From Rhodobacteraceae bacterium Water-Bin34 (GTDB taxonomy: Bacteria > Pseudomonadota > Alphaproteobacteria > Rhodobacterales > Rhodobacteraceae): a stretch of DNA of 64,000 bases. The stretch's first letter is position 1. Every line of letters starts with the position of its first letter. A model generated the notes under the pieces. It saw only the letters and a list, made by a program, of their open reading frames with translations, was not told the origin of the DNA and made no database searches. Below, piece by piece: positions 48,268 through 56,361 of the stretch. A program made the position numbers and the translations under genes. Location of the stretch: contig FZLS01000005.1 in NCBI GenBank assembly GCA_900197625.1, positions 27,773-91,772 of the forward strand. Direction: 5' to 3'.

Positions 48268-49129
48268 CTGCCATATTTGCTTTTATTGTATCATGGTGCA
48301 AATAATTTGTCAACTTAAAAGATTTGATTTCGTCAATTCTAAAATAAGTGTCGTTTAAATCTAATTTAAATGTTGGATTAATTTCTAGCTCTGGCAATGG
48401 GTAATGATCTCGAGACAATTGTTCCTTTACTTGATCAAAGTGGTCATTGTAAATATGAGCATCTCCAATGGTATGAACAAACTCTCCAACTTCTAGACCA
48501 CAGTGACGAGCTATAATATGTGTTAATAAAGCATATGATGCAATATTAAACGGCACACCTAGAAAGGCATCGGCACTTCTCTGATACATTTGACAACTTA
48601 GCCTACCATTATATACTCTAAACTGAGCAAAGGTATGACAAGGCGGTAGTGCCATCTTATCAATTTCTGGTGGATTCCAAGCACTTAAAATAATACGTCT
48701 ACTATCTGGATTATTTTTTATTTGTCCGATGATTGTTTTGATTTGATCATCACCATTAAAGTTGCGCCATTGTGAACCATAAACAGGTCCAAGCTCTTTA
48801 CGCATTGAGCCATTGTGATAACCAAGATCTTTGCCTTGTTTATCTGCATTGGCTGTCCAAATAGTTTGTTTCTTTGAAAGGCTTAAACGGTTTTCTTTAA
48901 AAGTTAATTCAGCGAGACGTCTTTCGTCTGTGCTTCCTTCAAGAAACCATAGCAATTCTGCAACAACTGATTTCCATGCAAGACGTTTGGTAGTAACGGC
49001 AGGAAAGCCATCTTGTAAATTAAATCTCATTTGATAACCAAATATAGAACGAGTACCCGTTCCTGTCCGATCATTTACATCTTCACCAAACTCTAGGATG
49101 TCCTCTAGTAATTTATGATAATTTTTCAT
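48263..49129 (-). CDS. td: Thymidylate synthase
   Basis: 288 residues, ThyA type (methylene-THF to DHF while dUMP becomes dTMP). Conserved Arg loop NDRTGTGTRSIFG (about 19-31), LGPVYGSQWRNF, RRIILSAWNPPEID, catalytic Cys in LPPCHTFAQF (about residue 172), and SADAFLGVPFNIASYA. Overlaps DHFR by 17 nt. T4 carries td and frd next to each other in the same way. Confidence 0.96.
   Translation of the reverse strand: MKNYHKLLEDILEFGEDVNDRTGTGTRSIFGYQMRFNLQDGFPAVTTKRLAWKSVVAELLWFLEGSTDERRLAELTFKENRLSLSKKQTIWTANADKQGKDLGYHNGSMRKELGPVYGSQWRNFNGDDQIKTIIGQIKNNPDSRRIILSAWNPPEIDKMALPPCHTFAQFRVYNGRLSCQMYQRSADAFLGVPFNIASYALLTHIIARHCGLEVGEFVHTIGDAHIYNDHFDQVKEQLSRDHYPLPELEINPTFKLDLNDTYFRIDEIKSFKLTNYLHHDTIKANMAV
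48285..48313 (-). promoter_or_regulatory. Sigma70 promoter for nrdA inside thyA
   Basis: TTGACA (48308-48313), 17-nt spacer, TACAAT (48285-48290), inside the 3' end of thyA. Confidence 0.72.
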
Positions 49130-49601
49130 TCAAAGTCCATTTAGTAATTGTTCCAAAATCTCTTTCATCAATAGATTCAGCAGAATATTTTTCTGTAATT
49201 AATTCTTTATCTAAGAACGTATCACAATCATAACTGCCTTCTACTTCGTTCAGCCATAACTCATCTATAATATCTAAACAAGAGTGTACAAGCTGTGCGC
49301 CACCAATAATCCATACTGGTAACTCATAATTTAAATTTACAATCTGTTGTTTGATTTGTGCAGTAAAAACATTATCAGGTACTTTTGGCCATTCATAATC
49401 ATAGTTGCTTGTTATGACAATGTTTGATCTTTTCGGCAATTTGAATGGTAGACTTTCCCAAGTCTTGCGTCCCATAATTACTGCAGAGTTTAGTGTACAT
49501 TCTTTAAACCACTTTAAATCTTCGGGGTTCTTTTCCCAAGGTAAGTCGCCATCTTTACCTATGCCCCAATCTTTGTCGTGAGCAAGTATTGCTCTTATCA
49601 T
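49113..49601 (-). CDS. frd: Dihydrofolate reductase
   Basis: 162 residues. Starts MIRAILAHDKDWGIGKDGDLPWEKNPEDLKWFK (catalytic Asp/Glu region near residue 26), then VIMGRKTWESLP and NIVITSN and WIIGGAQLVHS. Regenerates THF after thymidylate synthase. ATG at 49601 forms an ATGA overlap with primase and follows GGAG, so an ATG four codons earlier is rejected. Confidence 0.94.
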   Translation of the reverse strand: MIRAILAHDKDWGIGKDGDLPWEKNPEDLKWFKECTLNSAVIMGRKTWESLPFKLPKRSNIVITSNYDYEWPKVPDNVFTAQIKQQIVNLNYELPVWIIGGAQLVHSCLDIIDELWLNEVEGSYDCDTFLDKELITEKYSAESIDERDFGTITKWTLNEKLS

Positions 49602-50608
49602 GTTTTTCTCCAAGCCTGAAATTTTAATTCTGCCTGTAAACCTTTATGTGTATTGTCTTCAATTAGCTTTTCAACATTAACACCTTTAAGATGCATGTCA
49701 TTAATATCTTTTGCTACGACATTATCAGGCCATATACAAATCCTGTAACCTTGCTTAATAACTTTTTCCATACGCTTATGGATTTCTTTATTACGTGGTT
49801 CAGCATCAAATACATATATTGCGTTTTCGTTTGCAGAATTACCGTTGCCTTCAGCACCATTCATAGAGATAGCATTTTCAAGGAACATACTATCCAAAGC
49901 GCCTTCAACAATATAATATGGATGTTCTAGATTAACTCTATCAAGACCAAATATCTTAGGTCTTTCTTCGAACATAATAGTTATATATCTAATTCCCTTA
50001 GGATTAAATCCACGAGCTGATACACCAAAGCATTTACCATTTTCATCAACAAAAGGTATTACGAGTCTTGATTCATCTTTGCCTATTTTACTAGTATCAA
50101 ACTTATCAGGAATGATAGTATTAATCCAAGTCATAAACTTAGGAGCAAAGAACATTCTATAATGATGTTGAGATGGAATTTGCCGTGATACAACATACTT
50201 CTTTATTGGATGGTTGAAGTCAAGTTGAGAAACTTTCTTTAATCCTTTGAGAGGATCTTTCTTAAATACTGGAGCTTTTGTTTTAAACTGATCAGTATTA
50301 TCTTTTTTAGTATCGTCAGCATGAGTATTTGCCACAAACTTTTCAGCAACATAATCATTGTACAGTAGAGGATCGATAGTCTTTAGAAAGAAGCTATAGC
50401 CCATAGACGCACCACAGTTATGACAATAATAGGAGAACTTGTTATCCCTTTCTAGAAGCCAACCGCGGGACTTAGAGCGACTCTTTTGTGAATCACCACA
50501 TATAGGACAACGGAAGTTAATTTTATAAGGATTGGTATGCTTTATCTTAAAGTTTTCAAGACGACCAGATAACATTTGAGCATACTGTATATCAACAAAT
50601 TCTGCCAT
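49598..50608 (-). CDS. 61: DNA primase gp61
   Basis: 336 residues. N-terminal zinc finger CPICGDSQKSRSKSRG and YYCHNCGASMG (about 33-70), a TOPRIM-like core (YYIVEGALDSMFLENAISM, about 230-248; AIYVFDAEPRNKE), and a C-terminal basic tail. Matches T4 gp61 in size and zinc motif. Synthesises primers with the gp41 helicase, which is not in this window. Confidence 0.92.
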   Translation of the reverse strand: MAEFVDIQYAQMLSGRLENFKIKHTNPYKINFRCPICGDSQKSRSKSRGWLLERDNKFSYYCHNCGASMGYSFFLKTIDPLLYNDYVAEKFVANTHADDTKKDNTDQFKTKAPVFKKDPLKGLKKVSQLDFNHPIKKYVVSRQIPSQHHYRMFFAPKFMTWINTIIPDKFDTSKIGKDESRLVIPFVDENGKCFGVSARGFNPKGIRYITIMFEERPKIFGLDRVNLEHPYYIVEGALDSMFLENAISMNGAEGNGNSANENAIYVFDAEPRNKEIHKRMEKVIKQGYRICIWPDNVVAKDINDMHLKGVNVEKLIEDNTHKGLQAELKFQAWRKT

Positions 50609-50638
50609 AATAATTCCATAAAGTTAAGGTATAGGTAC

Positions 50639-50667
50639 ATTATACCACAGAAGCAGCACAATGTACA
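50639..50667 (-). promoter_or_regulatory. Sigma70-like promoter ahead of primase (proximal)
   Basis: TGTACA (50662-50667), 17-nt spacer, TATAAT (50639-50644). The -35 deviates from consensus. Confidence 0.6.
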
Positions 50668-50692
50668 CTATTATTTTCAATTCTTATATGTT

Positions 50693-50721
50693 ATTATATA
50701 TTAAGATGTGCTAATTGTCAA
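50693..50721 (-). promoter_or_regulatory. Consensus sigma70 promoter ahead of primase (distal)
   Basis: Perfect TTGACA (50716-50721), 17-nt spacer, perfect TATAAT (50693-50698), overlapping the stop of the coiled-coil protein gene. Confidence 0.9.
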
Positions 50722-51218
50722 CTGCCAACGAGTGCTGTCCAGTTTACTTCAGCCGCGACTAATAGAACAGCAACACCGATACCCATAATGTACCATCTCC
50801 ACTGTTCTAATATTTTAATACGATCATCGATTCTTGTCAACCGTACTTCGAGCGCGCCGTTCATTTTACCAAGTTGAAGCATAATTTCGTCATTGCGCTG
50901 TTTACGATCTAATTTAGTTTCATTAGCTAGCAGCTGGTGATCTTCTCTAGAAGATTTGCGGTGATCTTCTAGACGTCGGTGTATTACTTCAGCTCTTTTA
51001 ATATCTTCTTCTTTAATTTCGCTTGCACGTGCTTCAAGGTCTTCTAATTTATCTGCAGTATTTTTAAGAATTTCACCCTGAACCGCAACTTTTTGCGATA
51101 TTTCGGTCATTGCTTCTAGTGCTGTGTCGAACTTATCAAAAAATCTTTCGATTTGTTTAATATCTTTTTTAATCAGAGCTACGTCTGTTTTTAAATTTTT
51201 GTCGGTGATATCTGTCAC
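50718..51218 (-). CDS. Coiled-coil protein with C-terminal membrane helix
   Basis: 166 residues. Long charged coiled coil (about 5-140) and one C-terminal hydrophobic helix (YIMGIGVAVLLVAAEVNW). This architecture resembles XhlA-type haemolysin/holin-associated proteins, and the gene sits directly after the spanin genes, so a lysis accessory role is likely but not proven. A hairpin with poly-T lies just upstream. Confidence 0.65.
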   Translation of the reverse strand: MTDITDKNLKTDVALIKKDIKQIERFFDKFDTALEAMTEISQKVAVQGEILKNTADKLEDLEARASEIKEEDIKRAEVIHRRLEDHRKSSREDHQLLANETKLDRKQRNDEIMLQLGKMNGALEVRLTRIDDRIKILEQWRWYIMGIGVAVLLVAAEVNWTALVGS

Positions 51219-51243
51219 GCTACCTGTTCCTCGGTTTAAATAG

Positions 51244-51278
51244 AAAAAAAGCCCTGGAACTATTTTTAATCACAGGGC
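51244..51278 (-). terminator. Terminator downstream of the spanin genes
   Basis: Minus-strand stem GCCCTG/CAGGGC with a long loop, followed by seven T. Confidence 0.85.
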
Positions 51279-51308
51279 CTACTACATTCTATACTCTAAC
51301 AAGTCTAT

Positions 51309-51665
51309 TTATTCATCAAAGGCATTCTCGTATAAAATAATTATACTTTTTTGTTGGCTGATATATGCCCTAAGGTCGCTTAAGTTTAAAGCAATCTTAT
51401 TGTAATTATCAGTGGTGAGTGCAAAGAAAACCTTATCGCCTTTCATTTCAGCGAAGATCTCATCTATGTTATCTGCCGTAACTACTACAAATTCTACATC
51501 ACGAAGATCTAGAACGTCAGGCGTAGGTACGATAGGTGCTGGGGGAGTAACGTATTCTGTTTCAGTTATTATTTTCGCTGGTGGCGCCACTGGAGTCGAT
51601 GAGCACGCCGTTAGCAATAAGATCATCGTAAATCCAAGGACACTCGCTGTTAAATGATTTACCAT
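51309..51665 (-). CDS. o-spanin (Rz1-like outer-membrane lipoprotein)
   Basis: 118 residues. Lipobox LLTAC at about residues 17-21 after a short signal, followed by a Pro-rich stretch (PVAPPAKII, PPAPIVPTP). Reaches through the periplasm to meet the i-spanin and fuse the membranes at lysis. It starts inside the i-spanin gene in another frame, the classic Rz/Rz1 overlap (51562-51665). Confidence 0.85.
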   Translation of the reverse strand: MVNHLTASVLGFTMILLLTACSSTPVAPPAKIITETEYVTPPAPIVPTPDVLDLRDVEFVVVTADNIDEIFAEMKGDKVFFALTTDNYNKIALNLSDLRAYISQQKSIIILYENAFDE

Positions 51666-52083
51666 TCTTCGCGCTCCTTTCTATATCAGTCAAGGCTGCA
51701 CCAGATAGTATTTCGAAACAACGATTTACTTTCTTTGATGCGTTATTCAAAACTCTTTCAACTAATACTGGTTTAGCAACACCAAGTGCTCCTAAATCAT
51801 GTTTACCTAAACGAGTTCTGAGTTTATTGTTTTGAGAACGAATGTCACCAAACTTAGCTTGAAGTTCGTTATATTGATCTCTTTGTTTTTCGAAGTTAGC
51901 TTCCATCTTAGCAATGGTATCAACATTTTTAAGATTTACTTCTTCCAATCGGTCTACATTAGCTGTTAACGTGGCGTTATAAGCTGTTATAGTTTCAATT
52001 TTAGCTTGGGTGGTGTTGTAATACCATACGAAACCACCACCCATCACTAAGATTATTAGACCTGTATACATAAACGAAGGCAT
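51562..52083 (-). CDS. i-spanin (Rz-like)
   Basis: 173 residues. N-terminal membrane helix (YTGLIILVMGGGFVWYYN) and a long coiled-coil periplasmic part (about 25-110) ending in a Cys-containing tail. Forms the spanin pair with the overlapping lipoprotein gene. Lies 6 nt after the gp67-like gene. Confidence 0.85.
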   Translation of the reverse strand: MPSFMYTGLIILVMGGGFVWYYNTTQAKIETITAYNATLTANVDRLEEVNLKNVDTIAKMEANFEKQRDQYNELQAKFGDIRSQNNKLRTRLGKHDLGALGVAKPVLVERVLNNASKKVNRCFEILSGAALTDIERSAKNGKSFNSECPWIYDDLIANGVLIDSSGATSENNN

Positions 52084-52089
52084 GGGATA

Positions 52090-52617
52090 TTACTTGCTGC
52101 AGTAAGAGGCGTATAGACCTTCAAACTTTGCTTTGCCACAACCGTATTCATCATTGATTTTCTTAAACATATCTGCTTTAGAAGTTTTTGGATGAAGTGA
52201 TTTCATTGCTGCACCGATTTCTTCATCAGCGCCAGAGTAATTTTCGTTCTTTTTAAAGAAGCCTTTGATCTTGTCACCTACAGTTTTCTTCTTAGGTGGC
52301 TGTGCACTAGCTGCTTTAGCTTGAGCTACAGCTGCTTTTCTTAATGCGTCTGAGAAGTTTTCGTCGACAGACTCATTTTTTTCATCTTCGTCTTCGTCTT
52401 CGTCTTCGTCCTCATCATCATCCTGGTCTTCTACTTCTTCGTCATCTTTATCTTCTTCATCTTCGTCATCAGCATCTTTTGCTTTTGCTTCCATGATTTC
52501 GATATATTTTTCTTCAAGCTTGGTAGTAATACGAGTTTGAATCTCTTCTTCGAACGCCTCTTTCATTTCGAGAGGGCGACCTGCCATTGCTTCTTGTACA
52601 ATTTTCTCTAAAGACAT
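52090..52617 (-). CDS. gp67-like prohead core protein with long acidic tract
   Basis: 175 residues. The N-terminus MSLEKIVQEAMAGRPLEMKEAF resembles prohead core proteins and ends at an (x)QE|A cleavage-like site. Residues 49-83 are almost all Asp and Glu, as in T4 gp67 (PIP). A basic region and a C-terminal domain with two Cys (GCGKAKFEGLYASYC) follow. Its place between lysis genes is unlike T4. The call rests on composition and the N-terminus. Confidence 0.6.
   Translation of the reverse strand: MSLEKIVQEAMAGRPLEMKEAFEEEIQTRITTKLEEKYIEIMEAKAKDADDEDEEDKDDEEVEDQDDDEDEDEDEDEDEKNESVDENFSDALRKAAVAQAKAASAQPPKKKTVGDKIKGFFKKNENYSGADEEIGAAMKSLHPKTSKADMFKKINDEYGCGKAKFEGLYASYCSK
52385..52411 (+). repeat. 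Hexanucleotide CTTCGT repeat in the acidic tract
   Basis: About 4.5 copies of CTTCGT/TCTTCG inside the coding region of the acidic protein, encoding alternating Asp-Glu. In-frame length variation is expected. Confidence 0.8.
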
Positions 52618-52656
52618 GTTAATCTCCTTGTTTAATTTAATATGATATTGTTAATC

Positions 52657-52665
52657 TATTTATTA
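52657..52665 (-). promoter_or_regulatory. Late-promoter-like TAATAAATA at the endolysin stop
   Basis: Minus-strand TAATAAATA, its first TAA being the stop codon of the endolysin. Lies 40 nt before the gp67-like start. Confidence 0.5.
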
Positions 52666-53514
52666 TCCAAGCAACTTTGCCTGGGTAGCTGGACCAACGA
52701 TACCATCTGCGACTAGACCGTTTAGTTTTTGCCATTTTTTAACTGCTGTTTGTGTTCCAAAGCCAAAATCTCCATCAGCTGCAATGCCGAGTGCCTTTTG
52801 CATCTTTGCAACATCATCTCCTTTCATGCCCTTACGTAATGTACGAACTTCTTTGGATTTTTTGCCTTCTCCACCAGCTTTACATTTGCCGGCAAGAATA
52901 GCTTTTGCGTCTTTATAACGCTTATCCCGATCTTCTAATCCAATAGTACCACCATTAATTTTCTTGGTTAGCCCTAGATTATCATCATTATCGGCATATT
53001 TTTCTAATTTGTTTGTTTTCCAGAACCAACAGGCTGATTCGATTGCTCCTGCTGGTGTTGCAACATATTCTGCTGCTTCTTCAGCTGACATGTCGACTGA
53101 TTTTCCAAATGCTGTATAATTATTCCTGCCTGTAAGTTGCTTAATGCCACGGCCCCTAAATCTCCACCCGTCACCATCGTCGGTATTGCCCAAGGCACCG
53201 CGCTTAGATCTGAATTCATCTTGGTAAACATAGTTCGCAATCTTCTTAGGATCCCGCGCGTAATCTTTAGCATCTCTTTTTCCTTCACCAAAGTAACGAC
53301 CAAACACACTATTAAGTGCTTTTTCGCTATAGTTTAAATTTTCTTCAAGACGAGTAAAATCAGCTGACTCGTGAGCACATTGTGCCATAAAACCAGCGAT
53401 ACGTAGATCGGTAGTAATATCATATGCTTTAAAAAGTTGTTGAGCTGCGTCGTACCACTCTTCTGGATTTTTATTCCGTGGAATCATCGCGCTAAATTGT
53501 TCTAGTGTAATCAT
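52663..53514 (-). CDS. GH19-type endolysin with C-terminal peptidoglycan-binding domain
   Basis: 283 residues. Residues 1-200 are lysozyme/GH19 chitinase-like: FMAQCAHESADFTRLEENLNY with the first catalytic Glu (about 47), FGRYFGEGKRDAKDYA with the second acid, GDGWRFRGRGIKQLTGRNNY. Residues 212-283 are a PG_binding_1 domain (LRKGMKGDDVAKMQKALGI, GDFGFGTQTAVKKWQ, GIVGPATQAKLLG). ATGA overlap with the structural gene upstream. Confidence 0.9.
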   Translation of the reverse strand: MITLEQFSAMIPRNKNPEEWYDAAQQLFKAYDITTDLRIAGFMAQCAHESADFTRLEENLNYSEKALNSVFGRYFGEGKRDAKDYARDPKKIANYVYQDEFRSKRGALGNTDDGDGWRFRGRGIKQLTGRNNYTAFGKSVDMSAEEAAEYVATPAGAIESACWFWKTNKLEKYADNDDNLGLTKKINGGTIGLEDRDKRYKDAKAILAGKCKAGGEGKKSKEVRTLRKGMKGDDVAKMQKALGIAADGDFGFGTQTAVKKWQKLNGLVADGIVGPATQAKLLG

Positions 53515-54104
53515 TTTGTAGGTGCTCCCATAATATCTCTAAGTTTCTTTTTCTTAGACTTATTGCTTTTAGTCCATTTCGCTTGAGCTGCTTTAGACAT
53601 GTGACCCGCGTCCATGCCTGCAATACCACCAGCACCAACAGAATTGGCGGCGGGTTCTTCTTCAAGTTCAGGTTTTGTATTGATGTGCTCAAATAAAGTT
53701 TCAACTTCTTCATTTAAAGCCTTGACATTTGCGTCTTCTTTGATATAATTGACATATCGGTCATTAAATACTAATAAAGATTCTTTCATCTGTTCATCAG
53801 ATATATCTTCATTTAGTAATGAATCATCGCTAAAATGCTTGTATTCTTTAATAAGGAATAAGGCAGCAGCATAAGATGCAAGCTTTGAACTACCACCCGG
53901 TAGCTTAGCAAGCAGTCTTTTCATATTGCGTACCATAACATCAAAAACACCCCATGCTTTCTTTTGCTTAGCATCGCGGTCTTTCTTTTTGATTAGTATA
54001 TTTCCATTTTTATCAATCACACCAAGCTTAAACGCATCCCACTTTTCAAAAGGTGTTGCGAGTCTTCTTACGAATTGATAAACTAAAAATAGATCTACGA
54101 CCAT
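53511..54104 (-). CDS. Conserved virion-associated protein
   Basis: 197 residues. The N-terminus MVVDLFLVYQFVRRLATPFEKWDAFKLG and GGSSKLASYAAALFLIKE are strongly conserved across T4-like marine phages. The C-terminal part ends GGIAGMDAGHMSKAAQAKWTKSNKSKKKKLRDIMG, also typical. Found with structural genes, no defined function. Confidence 0.7.
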   Translation of the reverse strand: MVVDLFLVYQFVRRLATPFEKWDAFKLGVIDKNGNILIKKKDRDAKQKKAWGVFDVMVRNMKRLLAKLPGGSSKLASYAAALFLIKEYKHFSDDSLLNEDISDEQMKESLLVFNDRYVNYIKEDANVKALNEEVETLFEHINTKPELEEEPAANSVGAGGIAGMDAGHMSKAAQAKWTKSNKSKKKKLRDIMGAPTK

Positions 54105-54105
54105 T

Positions 54106-54480
54106 CTAGATTTCCTTAAGTGTTTCTAATATAAAATCATTTGAGTCTATATTACCAGAGTTTAAAATAATATCATCGTATTTAATTATTTCCGGCATGT
54201 AGTTCAAATATTCTACGAACGGTTTCAGGCAGTCATGGAACTCATGAAGCTTCATGAAGAGCATGTTAGTTGCTTCCGGACCAAACACATTATAAATTAT
54301 GATTAAGTGATTCAAAATCAACCTTTCTCTTAAGTCGTCATCTTGCCTATATCTGCCAAATAGCTTGCGCAAATATTGGAATCGCTTTAAGTCCTCTTCG
54401 AACTCAGATATATCTGAGCATTGAGGGTTATCATAATGTTTTGATGCAAACAACAGAAAAGTTGATTCTGTCAATATCAT
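54106..54480 (-). CDS. Conserved structural-region protein
   Basis: 124 residues. LTESTFLLFASKHYDNPQC and RLILNHLIIIYNVFGPEATNMLF are conserved in T4-like marine phages, helical throughout. Lies between two virion genes. Function unknown. Confidence 0.65.
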   Translation of the reverse strand: MILTESTFLLFASKHYDNPQCSDISEFEEDLKRFQYLRKLFGRYRQDDDLRERLILNHLIIIYNVFGPEATNMLFMKLHEFHDCLKPFVEYLNYMPEIIKYDDIILNSGNIDSNDFILETLKEI

Positions 54481-54497
54481 AATATTAATTTCTCAGT

Positions 54498-54809
54498 TTA
54501 ACTGTCGGCTACGATAGTATCTTCAACTGCTGTATTTCCAGTAACACCAGCATCACCAACAGTGGCTTGATCTACTGTGCCACCTTTCATTGGTACTAAG
54601 CATTCTGCAAAGTGACGGCCATTTGCTGTATGATACAACCACCAGCCAGGACCTGTAATTCCTTTAGCTCTGTTTGACGCAACAGCTGCTTCTTCATCAG
54701 AAACAAAGATCGCATTGTCAATGTCGTGTGATTTGTTAGTGTTGGCTGCAGCGTCTTCCAAGAATTTTGGTGCTGATGCTAACTCATCGGTTTTTCCCCA
54801 TAGTGCCAT
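54498..54809 (-). CDS. Conserved structural protein, MALWG family
   Basis: 103 residues. MALWGKTDELASAPKFLED, AIFVSDEEAAVASNRAKGITGPGWWLYHT and a C-terminal Val/Thr-rich end form a pattern seen in virion proteins of other T4-like phages. An exact TATAAATA lies upstream. Confidence 0.65.
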   Translation of the reverse strand: MALWGKTDELASAPKFLEDAAANTNKSHDIDNAIFVSDEEAAVASNRAKGITGPGWWLYHTANGRHFAECLVPMKGGTVDQATVGDAGVTGNTAVEDTIVADS

Positions 54810-54843
54810 TGTATTTCTCCTAATTAGCGGGTTTTTATAATTC

Positions 54844-54851
54844 TATTTATA
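54844..54851 (-). promoter_or_regulatory. Late promoter for the MALWG protein
   Basis: Exact TATAAATA 34 nt before the ATG, between the two genes. Confidence 0.75.
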
Positions 54852-54855
54852 AAAC

Positions 54856-55986
54856 CTAAGCAGGTTTTGGTTTATTTTGTTGTTGGTTTTGTTTTCTCTT
54901 AGCTTCTGCTTGTTTTTGCTTAAGATCACGTACTCGTTGCTTTGCAGCCTGCATTCTTTCACGATCTTTTTGTTTTTGCTCAATAGATTTAGCTTTTTTC
55001 TCAGCAGCATCTGCTCTTCCGGCTGTGCTCATACGATTGGCAGCTTTCTTAATTCCTTTACCTGCTAATCTAGCAGTTCCGACAGCAGCTTTAGCACCTA
55101 GTTTAAATGCACCACCAACGGCTTTACCAATGAACTCGTCAAGTTGCTCTGGAGACATTGCTTCCAATTCAGCCATACTGATATTATTTTCATTAATATA
55201 CTGAGCTGTAATCTGGTTAACTTGCTCTTCAGACAAAGATTCAGCTTTATATTTGTAAGGAGCTGGTTTGCCAGATAGAGAATTTGCTTTTGGATTTTTT
55301 CTTACAAGACCTTTTGGATCTTTTAAGTGAATATCAGAATCAGTTGTACGCTTGATTTCTGAACCAATACCTTTATGACGCTTATCAAATCTCTTTTGAT
55401 GTTTGTCTTGGGCTTTCTTTGTTGCTGATCCGTAATCGCCTCCACCAGGCATTCTTTTGTTTGCTGATTGCTTGTACTGCTTTAAAGCTTTTTTCTTATA
55501 GCTCTTTAAAGTAGCAGGAGATAATTCGTCAAGCTGTTCTGTTTCTTCTACAGATTCACGTTGTGATTTGCCTAAACGATTAGCTCTTTCTCTTGCAGTT
55601 TCACCAGTTCTACCAACACCTGCTCTTTTTGCATCTCGTTCTGCAGCGGTTGGAGCTGGACTTACTTCTTCTTTTTTAACATGCTTATATAGCATTGAAT
55701 CGTGTGGAGCTTGTTTGTGTAAATCGCCAGCTTTAACAGCAGCCTTATGTGCTTTCTTTAAAGCTTCACCAGTATTACGAGCTTTTACTTTATAGCTTTT
55801 AGTAGGCTTTGTAGGATGTCGAACTGACCAGTTAGTATATTCTTCTAGATTCTCTGATACTGAGTTGCAGTTGCAATGCGCACAATCCGGTGGACATTTA
55901 CAATCTTCTGCTTTTACGTCAGAGCCACAACACTTATCTGAACAATATTCGTCTTTGGCTTCAGCGAATTTCTTAAAACTTTTCAT
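54856..55986 (-). CDS. Predicted packaged head protein with capsid-targeting-like N-terminus
   Basis: 376 residues, Lys/Ala/Gln-rich. N-terminus MKSFKKFAEA followed by a Cys-rich segment (CSDKCCGSD, CKCPPDCAHCNC, about 14-41), then EEYTNWSVRHP, the QLDELSPATLKSYKKKALKQY module seen in many marine phage head proteins, further LDE-type sites and a basic C-terminal coiled coil. It shares the Met-Lys-Ser-Phe start with neighbours and with the core protein at 4939. Likely cut by gp21 and retained in the head. The Cys-rich segment is unusual. Confidence 0.65.
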   Translation of the reverse strand: MKSFKKFAEAKDEYCSDKCCGSDVKAEDCKCPPDCAHCNCNSVSENLEEYTNWSVRHPTKPTKSYKVKARNTGEALKKAHKAAVKAGDLHKQAPHDSMLYKHVKKEEVSPAPTAAERDAKRAGVGRTGETARERANRLGKSQRESVEETEQLDELSPATLKSYKKKALKQYKQSANKRMPGGGDYGSATKKAQDKHQKRFDKRHKGIGSEIKRTTDSDIHLKDPKGLVRKNPKANSLSGKPAPYKYKAESLSEEQVNQITAQYINENNISMAELEAMSPEQLDEFIGKAVGGAFKLGAKAAVGTARLAGKGIKKAANRMSTAGRADAAEKKAKSIEQKQKDRERMQAAKQRVRDLKQKQAEAKRKQNQQQNKPKPA

Positions 55987-56020
55987 CGGTTATACCTTTA
56001 TTTGTATTTTATTCTAGTAG

Positions 56021-56029
56021 TATTTATTA
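56021..56029 (-). promoter_or_regulatory. Late-promoter-like TAATAAATA
   Basis: One mismatch from TATAAATA, 35 nt before the 376-residue head protein. Confidence 0.5.
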
Positions 56030-56039
56030 AAAACTAGGC

Positions 56040-56360
56040 TTACCATTTCTCTTTATCTGCCCAATATGCGGCACTCATCTTACCTTTTGCAATATTTTTG
56101 CCGTGACGTGCCTTAAAAGACTTACGTTTAGCTTTCATTTTATCAGATTCGCCTTTCTTAGGATCACCTGCAGTAGATGCACCTTGTTGGCCAAACCGAA
56201 TAGTTTTAACTTTGTCACCATCTTTAGCAACAACGATATGACTTTTCTCTGGATGAGAAGGAGTACGCTTGGCTTTATTATAGCCTTTAACACCAGCTTT
56301 TGCTAAACGAGGATCTTTATCCTCATATAATTCTTCTTTTAACTGTTTAAATGTCTTCAT
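56040..56360 (-). CDS. Predicted packaged basic protein (KSHIVVAKDG family)
   Basis: 106 residues. MKTFKQLKEELYEDKD start (capsid-targeting-like), then KSHIVVAKDGDKVKTIRFGQQGASTAG and KMKAKRKSFKARHGKNIAKGKMSAAYWADKEKW. This basic domain also occurs as a small stand-alone protein in other T4-like phages and large viruses, unknown function. The charge fits DNA binding in the head. Confidence 0.68.
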   Translation of the reverse strand: MKTFKQLKEELYEDKDPRLAKAGVKGYNKAKRTPSHPEKSHIVVAKDGDKVKTIRFGQQGASTAGDPKKGESDKMKAKRKSFKARHGKNIAKGKMSAAYWADKEKW

Positions 56361-56361
56361 C

